Below, one piece after another: positions 12,145-20,457 of a stretch of DNA of 35,567 nucleotides. This DNA is from Streptomyces spongiae (lineage in GTDB: Bacteria; Actinomycetota; Actinomycetes; Streptomycetales; Streptomycetaceae). The notes beneath the pieces were generated by a model. The model ran no database searches. It had not been told where the DNA came from and saw only the letters and a list, made by a program, of their open reading frames with translations. A program made the translations under genes and the position numbers. The stretch is taken from NCBI RefSeq assembly GCF_009377185.1, contig NZ_VJZC01000044.1, positions 1 through 35,567 of the forward strand. The letters are read 5' to 3'. The stretch's first letter is position 1. Each line of letters begins with the position of its first letter.

Positions 12145-13053
12145 CTACGCAGCCGGCTGGTTACCTATCAGCTCCGTGAAGTCCACCGTGTCCCCAGCCG
12201 GAGGCGTCTCGGTGGAGACCTTCACGCCGTAGTCGCTGTAGTACGCCGTCTGGGACATCGTCCCGGACGTCATCTCGCCCTTCTCGACCTTCTTGACCAG
12301 CAAATCCTTGTCGTTGACCCAGATGTCGATGGTCTCTGTGGTGATCCCGGCCTGCTGCAGCTGCTTCTTCAGGTCGGCCAGCTGGTCCTCGGTCAGGTCG
12401 GAGTTCTTCTCCGCGAGGTCCGCGACCTCGACCGTGCCCGAGTAGTGCGTGGTCTGCTCGCCGCGCACGGTCTCCTCGCCGACCTTCTTCACGTCGCCGG
12501 AGGCGAGCAGGAGCTTCACCGACTGGTTCGGCGTGGTGTTCTGCATCTGGTCCTTCATGTACGCCCCCGAGCCGCCGGCCGCTTCCGCCAGGGCGTCGTA
12601 GTCGTACTTGATCCAGTGCTTGCCGCCCGCCTGGTCGGCGAACTTGTCGCCCATCTGCGCGTAGTAGGCGTCCTCCAGGTAGCGGGCCTCCATCTTGGTG
12701 GTGCCCATCTGGCGCATCTGGTCGGCCATCGTGCCGCCGGTGTACTCGATGGTCATCGTGCCGGTGTAGCCGTCGGACCAGTCGAGGGCGCCGTCCGCCT
12801 CCATGGACATCATGGTGCCCATGGTGGTCGTGGACTTCACGCGCGCGGAGTCGGCGCTGCTCGTGGACTTCTCCGCCAGGCGCAGGGCCGCGACGGGGCT
12901 TACGACCACCCCGCCCTTGCGGCCTGCCTTGTCGTCCTTGCCGGAGTCCCCGGAGGAGCCCGAGGAGCCCGAGGAGGTGCAGGCGGCCGCTCCCGTCAAC
13001 GCGGTCACCACGGCGATCGAAAGGGCCATCCGGCGCACGGTCGTGCTGGTCAT
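12145..13053 (-). CDS. LppX/LprAFG-like secreted lipoprotein (paralogue 2)
   Basis: A 302-residue predicted lipoprotein. The signal peptide has Arg7-Arg8 and a hydrophobic stretch to Cys25 (GAAAC), followed by a Ser/Gly/Asp-rich linker. The body has the pattern of its downstream neighbour: an early AALRLAEKSTSSADSARVKS segment, DVKKVGEETVRGEQTTHYSG, and a late IDIWVNDKDLLVKK strand. The pair is therefore a tandem duplication that has since diverged. The ATG at 13053 is preceded by a G-rich stretch (GGGGGGTAGAG). The protein is probably anchored on the outer face of the membrane; the ligand is unknown. The two genes are separated by the intergenic repeat at 12055. Confidence 0.75.
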   Translation of the reverse strand: MTSTTVRRMALSIAVVTALTGAAACTSSGSSGSSGDSGKDDKAGRKGGVVVSPVAALRLAEKSTSSADSARVKSTTTMGTMMSMEADGALDWSDGYTGTMTIEYTGGTMADQMRQMGTTKMEARYLEDAYYAQMGDKFADQAGGKHWIKYDYDALAEAAGGSGAYMKDQMQNTTPNQSVKLLLASGDVKKVGEETVRGEQTTHYSGTVEVADLAEKNSDLTEDQLADLKKQLQQAGITTETIDIWVNDKDLLVKKVEKGEMTSGTMSQTAYYSDYGVKVSTETPPAGDTVDFTELIGNQPAA

Positions 13054-13134
13054 TCGTCTCTACCCCCCATGAGATTCCTGTGCTTCGCACGCTAGCGCAG
13101 AGCACTGACACTCGTACGTGTGCTCAGAAAGGGA

Positions 13135-13167
13135 CGAGCCCCGCACCTCGAAAGGTTGCGGGGCTCG
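13135..13167 (-). terminator. Intrinsic terminator of the rplK-rplA operon
   Basis: An 11-bp perfect stem (13135-13145 with 13157-13167), extendable inward past a one-base bulge, is followed on the minus strand by TCCCTTTCT. It sits 47 bases after the rplA stop. Confidence 0.8.
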
Positions 13168-13213
13168 CTGACCGGATCGCGAGTGCGACCGACTGCCGAA
13201 CGGAGCGCGGGGC

Positions 13214-13939
13214 TCAGACGGCGGCCGGGTCCTCCTCGGCGAGGAGGTTGCGGGTGCGGTTGGGGTCGACCGGGACGCCGGGGCCGATCGTGGTGGTGAT
13301 GGCGGCCTTCTTGATGTAGCGACCCTTGGCGGCGGACGGCTTCAGACGGAGGATCTCCTCCAGCGCCGCGCCGTAGTTCTCCACCAGCTTGGTGTCGTCG
13401 AACGACGTCTTGCCGATGATGAAGTGCAGGTTCGAGTGCTTGTCGACGCGGAACTCGATCTTGCCGCCCTTGATGTCGTTGACGGCCTTGGTGACATCCG
13501 GGGTCACGGTGCCGGTCTTGGGGTTCGGCATGAGACCACGGGGGCCGAGCACGCGGCCGAGGCGGCCGACCTTGCCCATGAGGTCCGGGGTGGCGACGAC
13601 GGCGTCGAAGTCCAGACGGCCCTTCGACACCTCGTCGATCAGTTCGTCGGAGCCGACGATGTCGGCGCCCGCGGCGCGAGCGGCCTCGGCACGGTCACCG
13701 GTCGCGAAGACCAGGACCCGGGCGGTCTTACCGGTGCCGTGCGGGAGGTTCACGGTGCCACGGACCATCTGGTCGGCCTTGCGCGGGTCGACACCCAGAC
13801 GGAAGGCGACCTCGACGGTGCCGTCGAACTTGGTCGTGGAGGTCTCCTTGGCGAGACGGACGGCCTCGAGCGGGGCGTACAGCTTCTCCCGGTCGATCTT
13901 GGCGTCCGCAGCGCGGAGAGCCTTGCTGCGCTTGCTCAC
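13214..13939 (-). CDS. rplA: 50S ribosomal protein L1
   Basis: A 241-residue protein. The start is a GTG (13937-13939), giving [18 protein letters not shown], with AGGAG about 6 bases upstream. An in-frame upstream start at 13996 would add 19 residues that are not L1-like. The family motifs are clear: [47 protein letters not shown] (signature region) and the C-terminal [16 protein letters not shown]1 forms the mobile stalk beside the ribosomal E site and can repress its own operon through an rRNA-like site in the mRNA. It follows rplK after 79 bases and is followed by a strong terminator. Confidence 0.97.
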   Translation of the reverse strand: MSKRSKALRAADAKIDREKLYAPLEAVRLAKETSTTKFDGTVEVAFRLGVDPRKADQMVRGTVNLPHGTGKTARVLVFATGDRAEAARAAGADIVGSDELIDEVSKGRLDFDAVVATPDLMGKVGRLGRVLGPRGLMPNPKTGTVTPDVTKAVNDIKGGKIEFRVDKHSNLHFIIGKTSFDDTKLVENYGAALEEILRLKPSAAKGRYIKKAAITTTIGPGVPVDPNRTRNLLAEEDPAAV

Positions 13940-14018
13940 AACTGCTCCTGTGTGTTCTGAAAGGAGTCGTGGTACGGGCCGAGCAGGCCCTGCCACGGTG
14001 TTTCTTACGGGGTTGAGG

Positions 14019-14453
14019 TCAGCCCTCGACCGTGACGCCCATGGAACGCGCGGTACCGGCGATGATCTTCGCGGCGGCGTCCAGGTCGTTGGCGTTGAGG
14101 TCGGGCATCTTCGTCGTGGCGATCTCGCGGACCTGCGCCTCGGTGATCTTGGCGACCTTGGTCTTGTGCGGCTCGCCGGAGCCCTTCTCCACGCCCGCGG
14201 CCTTGAGGATCATCTTGGCGGCCGGCGGCGTCTTGGTGATGAAGGTGAAGGAACGGTCCTCGTAGACCGTGATCTCCACCGGGATGACCCAACCGCGCTG
14301 CGACTCGGTCGCGGCGTTGTAGGCCTTGCAGAACTCCATGATGTTGACGCCGTGCTGACCCAGCGCCGGACCGACCGGCGGGGCCGGGTTCGCGGCACCG
14401 GCCTGGATCTGGAGCTTGATGAGCCCCGTGACCTTCTTCTTCTTGGGAGGCAT
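14019..14453 (-). CDS. rplK: 50S ribosomal protein L11
   Basis: A 144-residue protein starting [19 protein letters not shown]. The ATG at 14453 has GGAGAG immediately upstream, so the longer in-frame start at 14525 is rejected. The N-terminal domain with [19 protein letters not shown] binds the thiostrepton region, and the C-terminal rRNA-binding domain ends [17 protein letters not shown]11 shapes the GTPase-associated centre and is needed for stringent-factor activation. In Streptomyces loss of L11 affects thiopeptide sensitivity. It is the first gene of the rplK-rplA unit, downstream of the nusG terminator. Confidence 0.97.
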   Translation of the reverse strand: MPPKKKKVTGLIKLQIQAGAANPAPPVGPALGQHGVNIMEFCKAYNAATESQRGWVIPVEITVYEDRSFTFITKTPPAAKMILKAAGVEKGSGEPHKTKVAKITEAQVREIATTKMPDLNANDLDAAAKIIAGTARSMGVTVEG

Positions 14454-14550
14454 TGCTCTCCGGGTCCTTTCGATTCGAGTGCGCCTCCGTCCGGGTCGCG
14501 TCCCGGATGAAGGCATACCGCACAACGATAACGGGTATAGATGCGCGGCT

Positions 14551-14597
14551 AAAAACCGAGCAGGTCAGACCGGCTACCGAGAGCCTGCCTGACCTGC
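14551..14597 (-). terminator. Intrinsic terminator after nusG
   Basis: A 9-bp perfect stem (14560-14568 with 14589-14597) with a 20-base loop is followed on the minus strand by TCGGTTTTT, an unusually good U-tract for Streptomyces. It separates secE-nusG from rplK-rplA. The rplK promoter must lie in the 98 bases between this and rplK; I see no confident -35/-10 pair there. Confidence 0.85.
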
Positions 14598-14655
14598 GCG
14601 GAAGCGAGGAGTCCAGAAGAGGAATCCAGAAACCGGGAGCTGCCCGGTCGCCGGA

Positions 14656-15504
14656 CTAGTTCTTCTGAATCTGGTCGAAGCTCAGCTCGACCGGCGTCTC
14701 CCGGCCGAAGATCTCGACGAGGCCCTTGACCTTCTTCGAGTCGGGGTTGATCTCGTTGATGGTCGCCTGGAGCGTGGCGAACGGGCCGTCCGTGACGGTG
14801 ACCGAGTCGCCGACCTCGAAGTCGAGCACCTGGACCTCGACCTTGCGGGCCGGAGCCGGCTTGCCCTCGGCCTCGGCGGCCTCGCGGGCTGCCTTCTCCT
14901 CGGCCTCCGGGGCGAGCATCTTGACGATCTCGTCGAGCGTCAGCGGGTACGGGTCGTAGGCGTTGCCCACGAAGCCGGTGACGCCGGGCGTGTTGCGGAC
15001 GACGCCCCAGGACTCGTTCGTCAGGTCCATGCGCACCAGGACGTAGCCCGGGAGCTTGTTCTGACGGATGGTCTTGCGCTCGCCGTTCTTGATCTGCGCG
15101 ACCTCTTCCTGCGGCACCTCGGCCTGGAAGATGAAGTCCTCGACGTTCAGCGAGACGGCGCGCTGCTCCAGGTTGGTCTTCACGCGGTTCTCGTAGCCGG
15201 CGTACGTGTGGATGACGTACCACTCGCCGGGCAGGGTCCGCAGTTCCTCGCGCAGGGCGGCGACGGGGTCGACGGGCTCGGCCTCCTCTTCGGCGGCCTC
15301 CTCCTCGAGCTCCTCTTCGGCCTTGTCCTCGGCCTCGTCCTCGACGTGCACGGCGGCTTCCTCAGCCGGCTCCCCCGCCTCGGCCTCGGCAGCCTCGAAC
15401 TCGTCGACCTCGTCCGCTCCCTCGACGATGTCGAGCTCGTCGTCCGCGGGCTCGACACCTTCCCCACGAGGCTCGATGGCGTCGTTCACGTTCGGGTCAG
15501 ACAC
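14656..15504 (-). CDS. nusG: Transcription termination/antitermination factor NusG
   Basis: A 282-residue NusG. The first 85 or so residues are a highly acidic Glu/Asp/Ala extension typical of actinobacteria. The NGN domain begins with [20 protein letters not shown], followed by the [29 protein letters not shown] core. The C-terminal KOW domain has [19 protein letters not shown]. NusG binds the polymerase clamp and couples it to Rho, S10 or the ribosome. The start is a GTG (15502-15504) with AGGAAGAAG upstream. It is downstream of secE, separated by 77 bases containing a hairpin. A terminator follows. Confidence 0.96.
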   Translation of the reverse strand: MSDPNVNDAIEPRGEGVEPADDELDIVEGADEVDEFEAAEAEAGEPAEEAAVHVEDEAEDKAEEELEEEAAEEEAEPVDPVAALREELRTLPGEWYVIHTYAGYENRVKTNLEQRAVSLNVEDFIFQAEVPQEEVAQIKNGERKTIRQNKLPGYVLVRMDLTNESWGVVRNTPGVTGFVGNAYDPYPLTLDEIVKMLAPEAEEKAAREAAEAEGKPAPARKVEVQVLDFEVGDSVTVTDGPFATLQATINEINPDSKKVKGLVEIFGRETPVELSFDQIQKN

Positions 15505-15542
15505 GGTGGCTGCTTCTTCCTGGATTCATGGCGGTGGAACAC

Positions 15543-15574
15543 GCGAAAGGGGCGCCGGGGACGGCGCCCTTCGC
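15543..15574 (-). other. Hairpin between secE and nusG
   Basis: A 7-bp G/C stem (15550-15556 with 15563-15569) is extended by an outer GCGAA/TTCGC pairing around a small bulge. It lies 8 bases past the secE stop and could attenuate or process the secE-nusG message. There is no U-tract, so full termination is unlikely. Confidence 0.5.
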
Positions 15575-15581
15575 TTTCGGC

Positions 15582-15866
15582 TCAGCCGAAGACGTACTTG
15601 GCGGCCTTGTCGAGTCCGAAGTCAATCACAGTCACCAGACCGATCATGATGACGACGAAGACAATCACCACGGTCGTGTACGTCGTCAGCTGCGAACGGG
15701 TCGGCCAGACGACCTTGCGGAGCTCCGCGACGATCTGGCGGTAGAAGAGCGCCAGTCGCTTGAACGGGCCCTTCTTGCCGCGCTTGCCGCCCTTGCGGGT
15801 CTTCTTGGACTCCGGCGCCTCATCCTGGGCATCAGGCATGTCGATGGAGCCCACGGCGTCCGTCAC
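15582..15866 (-). CDS. secE: Preprotein translocase subunit SecE
   Basis: A 94-residue membrane protein. The N-terminus is hydrophilic and lysine-rich (KKTRKGGKRGKKGPFKRL). It is followed by the conserved amphipathic helix FYRQIVAELRKVVWPTRSQL and a single transmembrane helix TVVIVFVVIMIGLVTVIDFG. SecE clamps SecY in the protein-conducting channel. The start is a GTG (15864-15866) with AGGTGAGGA upstream. It sits between tRNA-Trp and nusG, the standard actinobacterial arrangement. Confidence 0.95.
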   Translation of the reverse strand: MTDAVGSIDMPDAQDEAPESKKTRKGGKRGKKGPFKRLALFYRQIVAELRKVVWPTRSQLTTYTTVVIVFVVIMIGLVTVIDFGLDKAAKYVFG

Positions 15867-15978
15867 TCGTCCTCACCTGATTCCGGGTCGTGGCCGTGCC
15901 GCGCCCGGTCTGAGCCGCACGGCGGTGCATTGCTGCTGTACGTACATGCGCACACATCCTGGCGTAAGGAGTGTGTAG

Positions 15979-16051
15979 CAGGGCCGGAGGGACTTGAACC
16001 CCCAACCGCTGGTTTTGGAGACCAGTGCTCTACCAATTGAGCTACGACCCT
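15979..16051 (-). tRNA. trpT: tRNA-Trp (anticodon CCA)
   Basis: A 73-base cloverleaf with acceptor AGGGTCG/CGGCCCT, anticodon loop CTCCAAA, T-loop GTTCAAGTC and discriminator G. The 3' CCA is not encoded. It lies 112 bases upstream of secE on the same strand. Confidence 0.97.
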
Positions 16052-16135
16052 TTGGTTCCCCCCAAACGTACCGCATCCGCCCGAGTGCTCGGTGTGCACC
16101 GGGTGAGCGCGGCCTGTGGAGGCCAACGAGGTGAG

Positions 16136-16165
16136 AGTGTACGTGCTCCTGAGCCGGGCGTCGAA
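16136..16165 (-). promoter_or_regulatory. Possible promoter upstream of tRNA-Trp
   Basis: TACACT on the minus strand (16136-16141) is a good -10. The matching -35 (TTCGAC, 18 bases away) is weak. Its position, about 80 bases before tRNA-Trp, is plausible. The rest of the 16052-16391 gap shows only a hairpin with a CCCGCG/CGCGGG stem at about 16346-16370, ahead of aspC. Confidence 0.35.
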
Positions 16166-16391
16166 CAGAAAGTGTTCTCACGGGCGTTGTCGGTCGCCGT
16201 TTCGCCGGTGCACGGCTCGCAGACGGGCGTGTTTTCGGCCGCCGGCGCCACGGGCGGTCCGGCACGTACGCTCCCGGGTTCCGCGGCCCGGTCCGGCTGC
16301 GCGACGCGCTTGTCGGACAACTGTTCACCGGGCTGACCAGTCTGTGAAACCCGCGTGCCGCGGGCGTTTCGTGTCTGAAACGATGGGGTCC

Positions 16392-17618
16392 ATGAGCCCT
16401 GCAACCCCTCCCACCGAGCGCCGGGTCTCCGCCCGAGTCGGCGCGATCTCCGAGTCCGCCACCCTCGCCGTGGACGCCAAGGCCAAGGCCCTCAAGGCCG
16501 CCGGGCGTCCGGTGATCGGCTTCGGCGCCGGTGAGCCCGACTTCCCGACGCCGGACTACATCGTCGAGGCGGCCGTCGAAGCCTGCAAGAACCCGAAGTA
16601 CCACCGCTACACGCCGGCGGGCGGCCTGCCCGAGCTGAAGGCCGCGATCGCCGCGAAGACGCTGCGGGACTCGGGCTACGAGCCCGACGTCTCCCAGATC
16701 CTGGTCACCAACGGCGGCAAGCAGGCCATCTACGAGGCCTTCGCCGCGATCCTCGACCCGGGCGACGAGGTCATCGTCCCGGCGCCGTACTGGACGACGT
16801 ACCCGGAGTCGATCCGCCTCGCGGGCGGCGTCCCGGTCGAGGTCGTCGCGGACGAGACCACGGGCTACCGGGTCTCGGTCGAGCAGCTGGAGGCCGCCCG
16901 CACGGAGAAGACCAAGGTCGTCCTCTTCGTGTCGCCGTCCAACCCGACCGGCTCCGTCTACAGCGAGGCCGAGACCGAGGCGATCGGCCGCTGGGCCGTC
17001 GAGCACGGTCTGTGGGTGCTCACGGACGAGATCTACGAGCACCTCGTCTACGGCGACGCGGTCTCCGTGTCCCTCCCCGCGCTCCTGCCGGAGCTGCGCG
17101 ACAAGTGCGTCGTCGTCAACGGCGTGGCCAAGACGTACGCCATGACCGGCTGGCGCGTGGGCTGGGTCATCGGCCCGAAGGACGTCGTCAAGGCCGCGAC
17201 GAACCTCCAGTCGCACGCCACCTCCAACGTCTCGAACGTCGCCCAGGTGGCCGCGATCGCCGCCGTCTCCGGCGACCTGGACGCGGTCGCGACGATGCGT
17301 GAGGCCTTCGACCGCCGCCGCCGGACCATCGTCCGGATGCTCAACGAGATCGACGGCGTGCTCTGCCCGGAGCCCGAGGGCGCCTTCTACGCGTACCCCT
17401 CCGTGAAGGGCCTCGTCGGCAAGGAGATCCGCGGCAAGCGCCCGCAGAACACCGTCGAGCTGGCCGCGCTCATCCTGGAGGAGGCCGAGGTCGCGGTCGT
17501 CCCGGGTGAGGCGTTCGGCACACCGGGGTACCTGCGGCTGTCGTACGCGCTGGGTGACGAGGATCTCGTCGAGGGCGTGAGCCGCATCCAGAAGCTGTTG
17601 TCCGAGGCGCGGGACTGA
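16392..17618 (+). CDS. aspC: Pyridoxal phosphate-dependent aspartate aminotransferase
   Basis: A 408-residue class I/II aminotransferase, which transfers the amino group of aspartate to 2-oxoglutarate. I start at ATG 16392 ([20 protein letters not shown]), which matches the family N-terminus; an in-frame start at 16116 adds non-conserved sequence. Family features are [12 protein letters not shown] near the N-terminus, [21 protein letters not shown] (Asn contacts PLP), [10 protein letters not shown] (Asp and Tyr contact PLP), the Schiff-base Lys247 in [14 protein letters not shown], and Arg in the C-terminal YLRLSYA (substrate carboxylate). It is soluble and cytoplasmic. It is divergent from tRNA-Trp and followed by a strong terminator. 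Confidence 0.95.
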   Translation: MSPATPPTERRVSARVGAISESATLAVDAKAKALKAAGRPVIGFGAGEPDFPTPDYIVEAAVEACKNPKYHRYTPAGGLPELKAAIAAKTLRDSGYEPDVSQILVTNGGKQAIYEAFAAILDPGDEVIVPAPYWTTYPESIRLAGGVPVEVVADETTGYRVSVEQLEAARTEKTKVVLFVSPSNPTGSVYSEAETEAIGRWAVEHGLWVLTDEIYEHLVYGDAVSVSLPALLPELRDKCVVVNGVAKTYAMTGWRVGWVIGPKDVVKAATNLQSHATSNVSNVAQVAAIAAVSGDLDAVATMREAFDRRRRTIVRMLNEIDGVLCPEPEGAFYAYPSVKGLVGKEIRGKRPQNTVELAALILEEAEVAVVPGEAFGTPGYLRLSYALGDEDLVEGVSRIQKLLSEARD

Positions 17619-17640
17619 CGTTTTTCGCGCTCCGCGCGCG

Positions 17641-17680
17641 GGGACCCAACCTGCTCACGTGAGTAGGTTGGGTCCCCTTT
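17641..17680 (+). terminator. Intrinsic terminator after aspC
   Basis: A near-perfect inverted repeat (17641-17652 with 17665-17676) continues inward as CTCACGTGAG, with one mismatch (17653/17664). It is followed by CTTTCTT. It is one of the strongest hairpins in the window. Confidence 0.85.
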
Positions 17681-17759
17681 CTTCGTCTTTGAGTGCGAGC
17701 AAGACCACGATCGGGGAAAGCGCTACCGATGCGGCTCCGGCGTACGGCAGGATCCTCGA

Positions 17760-18800
17760 ATGGAGCACGTACGTGATGTCTCTGAGCTGCCGAAGGCTCA
17801 TCTGCACCTGCACTTCACCGGGTCGATGCGGCCCGGAACCGTCCTGGAACTCGCCGACAAGTACGGCGTGCGGCTGCCCGAGGCCCTGACCGACGCACTG
17901 ACCAGCGGGGAGCCTCCGAGGCTGCGGGCGACGGACGAACGCGGCTGGTTCCGCTTCCAGCGGCTGTACGACGCCGCGCGGTCCTGCCTCAGAGAGCCCG
18001 AGGACATCCAGCGGCTGGTGCGCGAGGCCGCCGAGGAAGACGTCAGGGACGGCTCCGGCTGGCTGGAGATCCAGGTCGACCCCACGTCGTACGCGCCCCG
18101 GCTGGGCGGGCTCATCCCGGCGCTGGAGATCATCCTGGACGCGGTGGACACCACCGTGCGCGAGACCGGGCTCGGGATGCGTGTCCTCCTGGCCGCGAAC
18201 CGCATGAAGCACCCCTTGGACGCGCGCACGCTGGCCCGGTTGGCCGTGCGCTACAGGGATCGCGGCATCGTCGGTTTCGGGCTCTCCAACGACGAGCGGC
18301 GGGGCATGGCGCGGGACTTCGACCGGGCGTTCACGATCGCCAGGGACGGCGGGCTGCTGTCGGCGCCGCACGGCGGTGAGCTGACCGGCGCGTCGTCGGT
18401 CCGGGACTGCCTGGACGATCTGCACGCCTCGCGGATCGGGCACGGGGTGCGCGCGGCGGAGGACCCACGGCTGCTGAAGCGCCTCGCCGAGAGGGGGATC
18501 ACCTGCGAGGTGTGCCCGGCCTCCAACGTCGCGCTCGGCGTCTACGAGAAGCCCGAGGACGTACCCCTGAGGACTCTGTTCGAGGCCGGGGTGCCGATGG
18601 CGCTCGGCGCGGACGACCCGCTGCTGTTCGGTTCACGCCTCGCGGCCCAGTACGAGATCGCCCGCCGCCACCACGGTTTCACGGACGCCGAGCTGGCCGA
18701 GCTGGCCCGGCAGTCGGTACGCGGCTCGGCGGCCCCGGAGGACGTGAAGGCGAAGCTGCTGTCGGGGGTCGACGACTGGCTGGCGGCCCCGGCCGCCTGA
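17760..18800 (+). CDS. add: Adenosine deaminase family protein
   Basis: A 346-residue metal-dependent deaminase of the adenosine/AMP deaminase family. The metal-binding HLHLH is at residues 14-18, the catalytic segment HGGELTG is at 204-210 (His204, Glu207), then SRIGHGV, and GADDPLLFG supplies the metal and proton-relay Asp residues. All key residues are present, so it should be active. Adenosine to inosine is the likely reaction. Some streptomycete homologues instead act on aminodeoxyfutalosine in menaquinone synthesis, and the sequence alone does not decide. The ATG at 17760 has no clear ribosome-binding site. The stop codon lies within a 21-bp direct repeat. It is convergent with murB. 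Confidence 0.85.
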   Translation: MEHVRDVSELPKAHLHLHFTGSMRPGTVLELADKYGVRLPEALTDALTSGEPPRLRATDERGWFRFQRLYDAARSCLREPEDIQRLVREAAEEDVRDGSGWLEIQVDPTSYAPRLGGLIPALEIILDAVDTTVRETGLGMRVLLAANRMKHPLDARTLARLAVRYRDRGIVGFGLSNDERRGMARDFDRAFTIARDGGLLSAPHGGELTGASSVRDCLDDLHASRIGHGVRAAEDPRLLKRLAERGITCEVCPASNVALGVYEKPEDVPLRTLFEAGVPMALGADDPLLFGSRLAAQYEIARRHHGFTDAELAELARQSVRGSAAPEDVKAKLLSGVDDWLAAPAA

Positions 18801-18841
18801 AACGGGCGTACGGCCGCCTGAAACGGGCGTACGGCCGCCTG
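18791..18841. repeat. 21-bp tandem direct repeat at the add stop codon
   Basis: Two exact 21-base units (18791-18811 and 18812-18832) are followed by a 9-base partial third copy. The first unit contains the last codons and TGA of add. It looks like recent slippage. It spaces add from the shared terminator with murB. Confidence 0.9.
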
Positions 18842-18853
18842 GAATGCCTTCGG

Positions 18854-18880
18854 GGTGGGCGTCAGAGGCTGACGCCCACC
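18854..18880. terminator. Bidirectional terminator between add and murB
   Basis: A perfect 12-bp stem (18854-18865 with 18869-18880) has a 3-base loop and overlaps the last codons of murB. It is placed to stop both convergent transcripts. Confidence 0.75.
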
Positions 18881-19923
18881 GTCACCGGCTCGTTGACCAG
18901 GATGATCCCGAAGGCGTCCCGGACCCCGGCGACGACCTCCCGGGCGAGGGCCAGCAGGTCCTCGGTGGTGGCGTCGCCGCGGTTGGTGAGGGCCAGCGTG
19001 TGCTTGGTGGAGATACGGGCGGGGCCGCTGCCGTATCCCTTGGTGAAGCCCGCCTTGTCGATCAGCCAGGCCGCGGAGGTCTTGGTGTGGCCGTCGCCCG
19101 CGGGGTAGGCGGGCGGGACGGCGCCGTCGCCCAGACGCTCCCGCACGCGCGCGTGGAACGCGGCGAAGTCCTCGTCCGTGAGGATCGGGTTGGTGAAGAA
19201 CGACCCCGCCGACCAGGTGTCGTGGTCTTCGGGGTCGAGCACCATGCCCTTGCCGGAGCGCAGCTTCAGCACCGCCTCGCGGGCGGCTGCGAGGGGCACG
19301 CGGTCGCCGGGTTCGACGCCGAGGACCCGGGCGGCCTCGGCGTACTTGATCGGCGCCGACAGTCCGTCCGCGTCCTCCAGCTCGAAGCGGACGCGCAGCA
19401 CGACGTACCGCTCGGGGGCGGCCTTGAAGCGACTGTGCCGGTACGAGAAGGCGCAGTCGGCGGCCGGGATGGTGACCGTCTCGTGGGTGACGCGGTCGTA
19501 GGCGACCACCTCGGTGATGGTGGAGGAGACCTCCTGGCCGTACGCGCCGACGTTCTGGATGGGTGTCGCGCCCGCCGAGCCGGGGATTCCGGCGAGGCAT
19601 TCGATGCCCGCGAGTCCGGCCTCGACGGTGCGGGCGACGGCGTCGGTCCACACCTCGCCGGCCGCCAGCTCCAGCCGTGTGCCGTCGAGCGCGAAGCCCT
19701 TGGTCGCGATGACGAGCGCGGTCCCCGCGAAGCCCTTGTCGCCGATGACCAGGTTGGACCCGCCGCCGATGAGCAGCAGCGGCGTACCGGAGTCGTCGGC
19801 CTCGCGGACGGCGGCGATCACCTCGGCGTCGGTGGTCGCGGTGATCAGCCGGTCGGCGGGACCGCCCAGCCGGAAGGTGGTCAGCGGGGCGAGCGGGGCG
19901 TCGTGGAGTTCCAGCACGGGCAC
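18862..19923 (-). CDS. murB: UDP-N-acetylenolpyruvoylglucosamine reductase
   Basis: A 353-residue FAD enzyme that reduces UDP-GlcNAc-enolpyruvate to UDP-MurNAc in peptidoglycan precursor synthesis. The FAD domain has TTFRLGGPADRL and LLIGGGSNLVIGDKG near the N-terminus, then the IPGSAGATPIQNVGAYGQE loop. The substrate domain has SAGSFFTNPIL with the catalytic Ser, and the C-terminal LVNEPVTVG carries the catalytic Glu. It has the Tyr-containing insertion typical of type I enzymes (SYRHSRFK). The start is the GTG at 19921-19923; a ribosome-binding site is not evident and the message may be nearly leaderless. A hairpin lies immediately upstream (19942-19978). Confidence 0.95.
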   Translation of the reverse strand: MPVLELHDAPLAPLTTFRLGGPADRLITATTDAEVIAAVREADDSGTPLLLIGGGSNLVIGDKGFAGTALVIATKGFALDGTRLELAAGEVWTDAVARTVEAGLAGIECLAGIPGSAGATPIQNVGAYGQEVSSTITEVVAYDRVTHETVTIPAADCAFSYRHSRFKAAPERYVVLRVRFELEDADGLSAPIKYAEAARVLGVEPGDRVPLAAAREAVLKLRSGKGMVLDPEDHDTWSAGSFFTNPILTDEDFAAFHARVRERLGDGAVPPAYPAGDGHTKTSAAWLIDKAGFTKGYGSGPARISTKHTLALTNRGDATTEDLLALAREVVAGVRDAFGIILVNEPVTVGVSL

Positions 19924-19941
19924 AAGGGTACGAGACGGCGG

Positions 19942-19978
19942 TGTAAGGGGTGCCCTTCCCTTGCGGACGCCCCTTACA
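19942..19978 (-). terminator. Hairpin between the dehydratase pair and murB
   Basis: An 11-bp stem (19942-19952 with 19968-19978, one G-U pair) lies 46 bases after the stop of the dehydratase gene and 19 bases before murB. It may terminate the dehydratase transcript or control murB translation. Three imperfect GGTCGCT direct repeats lie next to it at 19989-20027. Confidence 0.5.
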
Positions 19979-20024
19979 AGCCGGTTGTTCCCGGTCGCTT
20001 ACGAGCCGGTCGCTCCAGGTCGCT

Positions 20025-20453
20025 CTAGGCGAGCCGTACGACCGCCCGTGACATGCCGAGCACCTTCTGGCCGGCGCTCATGACGGTCAGGTCGACGCGG
20101 ACGGTGTCGTCGTCGAGCTTGGCCGCGACCTTGCCGCTGACCTCGATGGTCGCGCCCTCGTCGTCGTTCGGGACGACCACGGGCCTGGTGAAGCGAACCC
20201 CGTACTCCACGACCGCGGCCGGGTCGCCCACCCAGTCGGTGACGACGCGGATCGCCTCGGCCATGGTGAACATGCCGTGCGCGATGACGTCCGGCAGCCC
20301 GACCTCCTTGGCGAACTTCTCGTTCCAGTGGATCGGGTTGAAGTCCCCGGAGGCGCCCGCGTACTGCACGAGCGTGGCACGGGTGACCGGGAAGGTCCGG
20401 GCGGGCAGTTCGGTGCCGACCTCGACGTCCGCGTAGCTGATCTGTGCCGTCAT
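20025..20453 (-). CDS. MaoC-type dehydratase, catalytic HadB-like subunit
   Basis: A 142-residue hot-dog fold protein. The hydratase-2 motif YAGASGDFNPIHWNEKFAK has the catalytic dyad Asp37 and His42, and GLPDVIAHGMFTMA is the conserved substrate-channel helix. The family carries out (R)-specific hydration/dehydration of 3-hydroxyacyl thioesters. It starts at the ATG at 20453, 4 bases after the stop of the upstream partner, so the two are translationally linked and probably form a heterodimer. In mycobacteria the related hadA-hadB pair sits at the same rpmG to tRNA-Trp position and acts in FAS-II fatty acid elongation. Streptomyces makes no mycolic acids, so the physiological substrate here is uncertain. 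Confidence 0.85.
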   Translation of the reverse strand: MTAQISYADVEVGTELPARTFPVTRATLVQYAGASGDFNPIHWNEKFAKEVGLPDVIAHGMFTMAEAIRVVTDWVGDPAAVVEYGVRFTRPVVVPNDDEGATIEVSGKVAAKLDDDTVRVDLTVMSAGQKVLGMSRAVVRLA

Positions 20454-20457
20454 CGGC

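Noticed and set aside
11773..13095. 440-codon plus-strand frame across the lipoprotein genes
   Set aside because: Antisense shadow; both lipoprotein genes on the minus strand have signal peptides and lipoboxes.
12161..13111. Alternative minus-strand frame in the second lipoprotein gene
   Set aside because: Its product is Gly/Arg/His low complexity; the other frame gives a proper lipoprotein.
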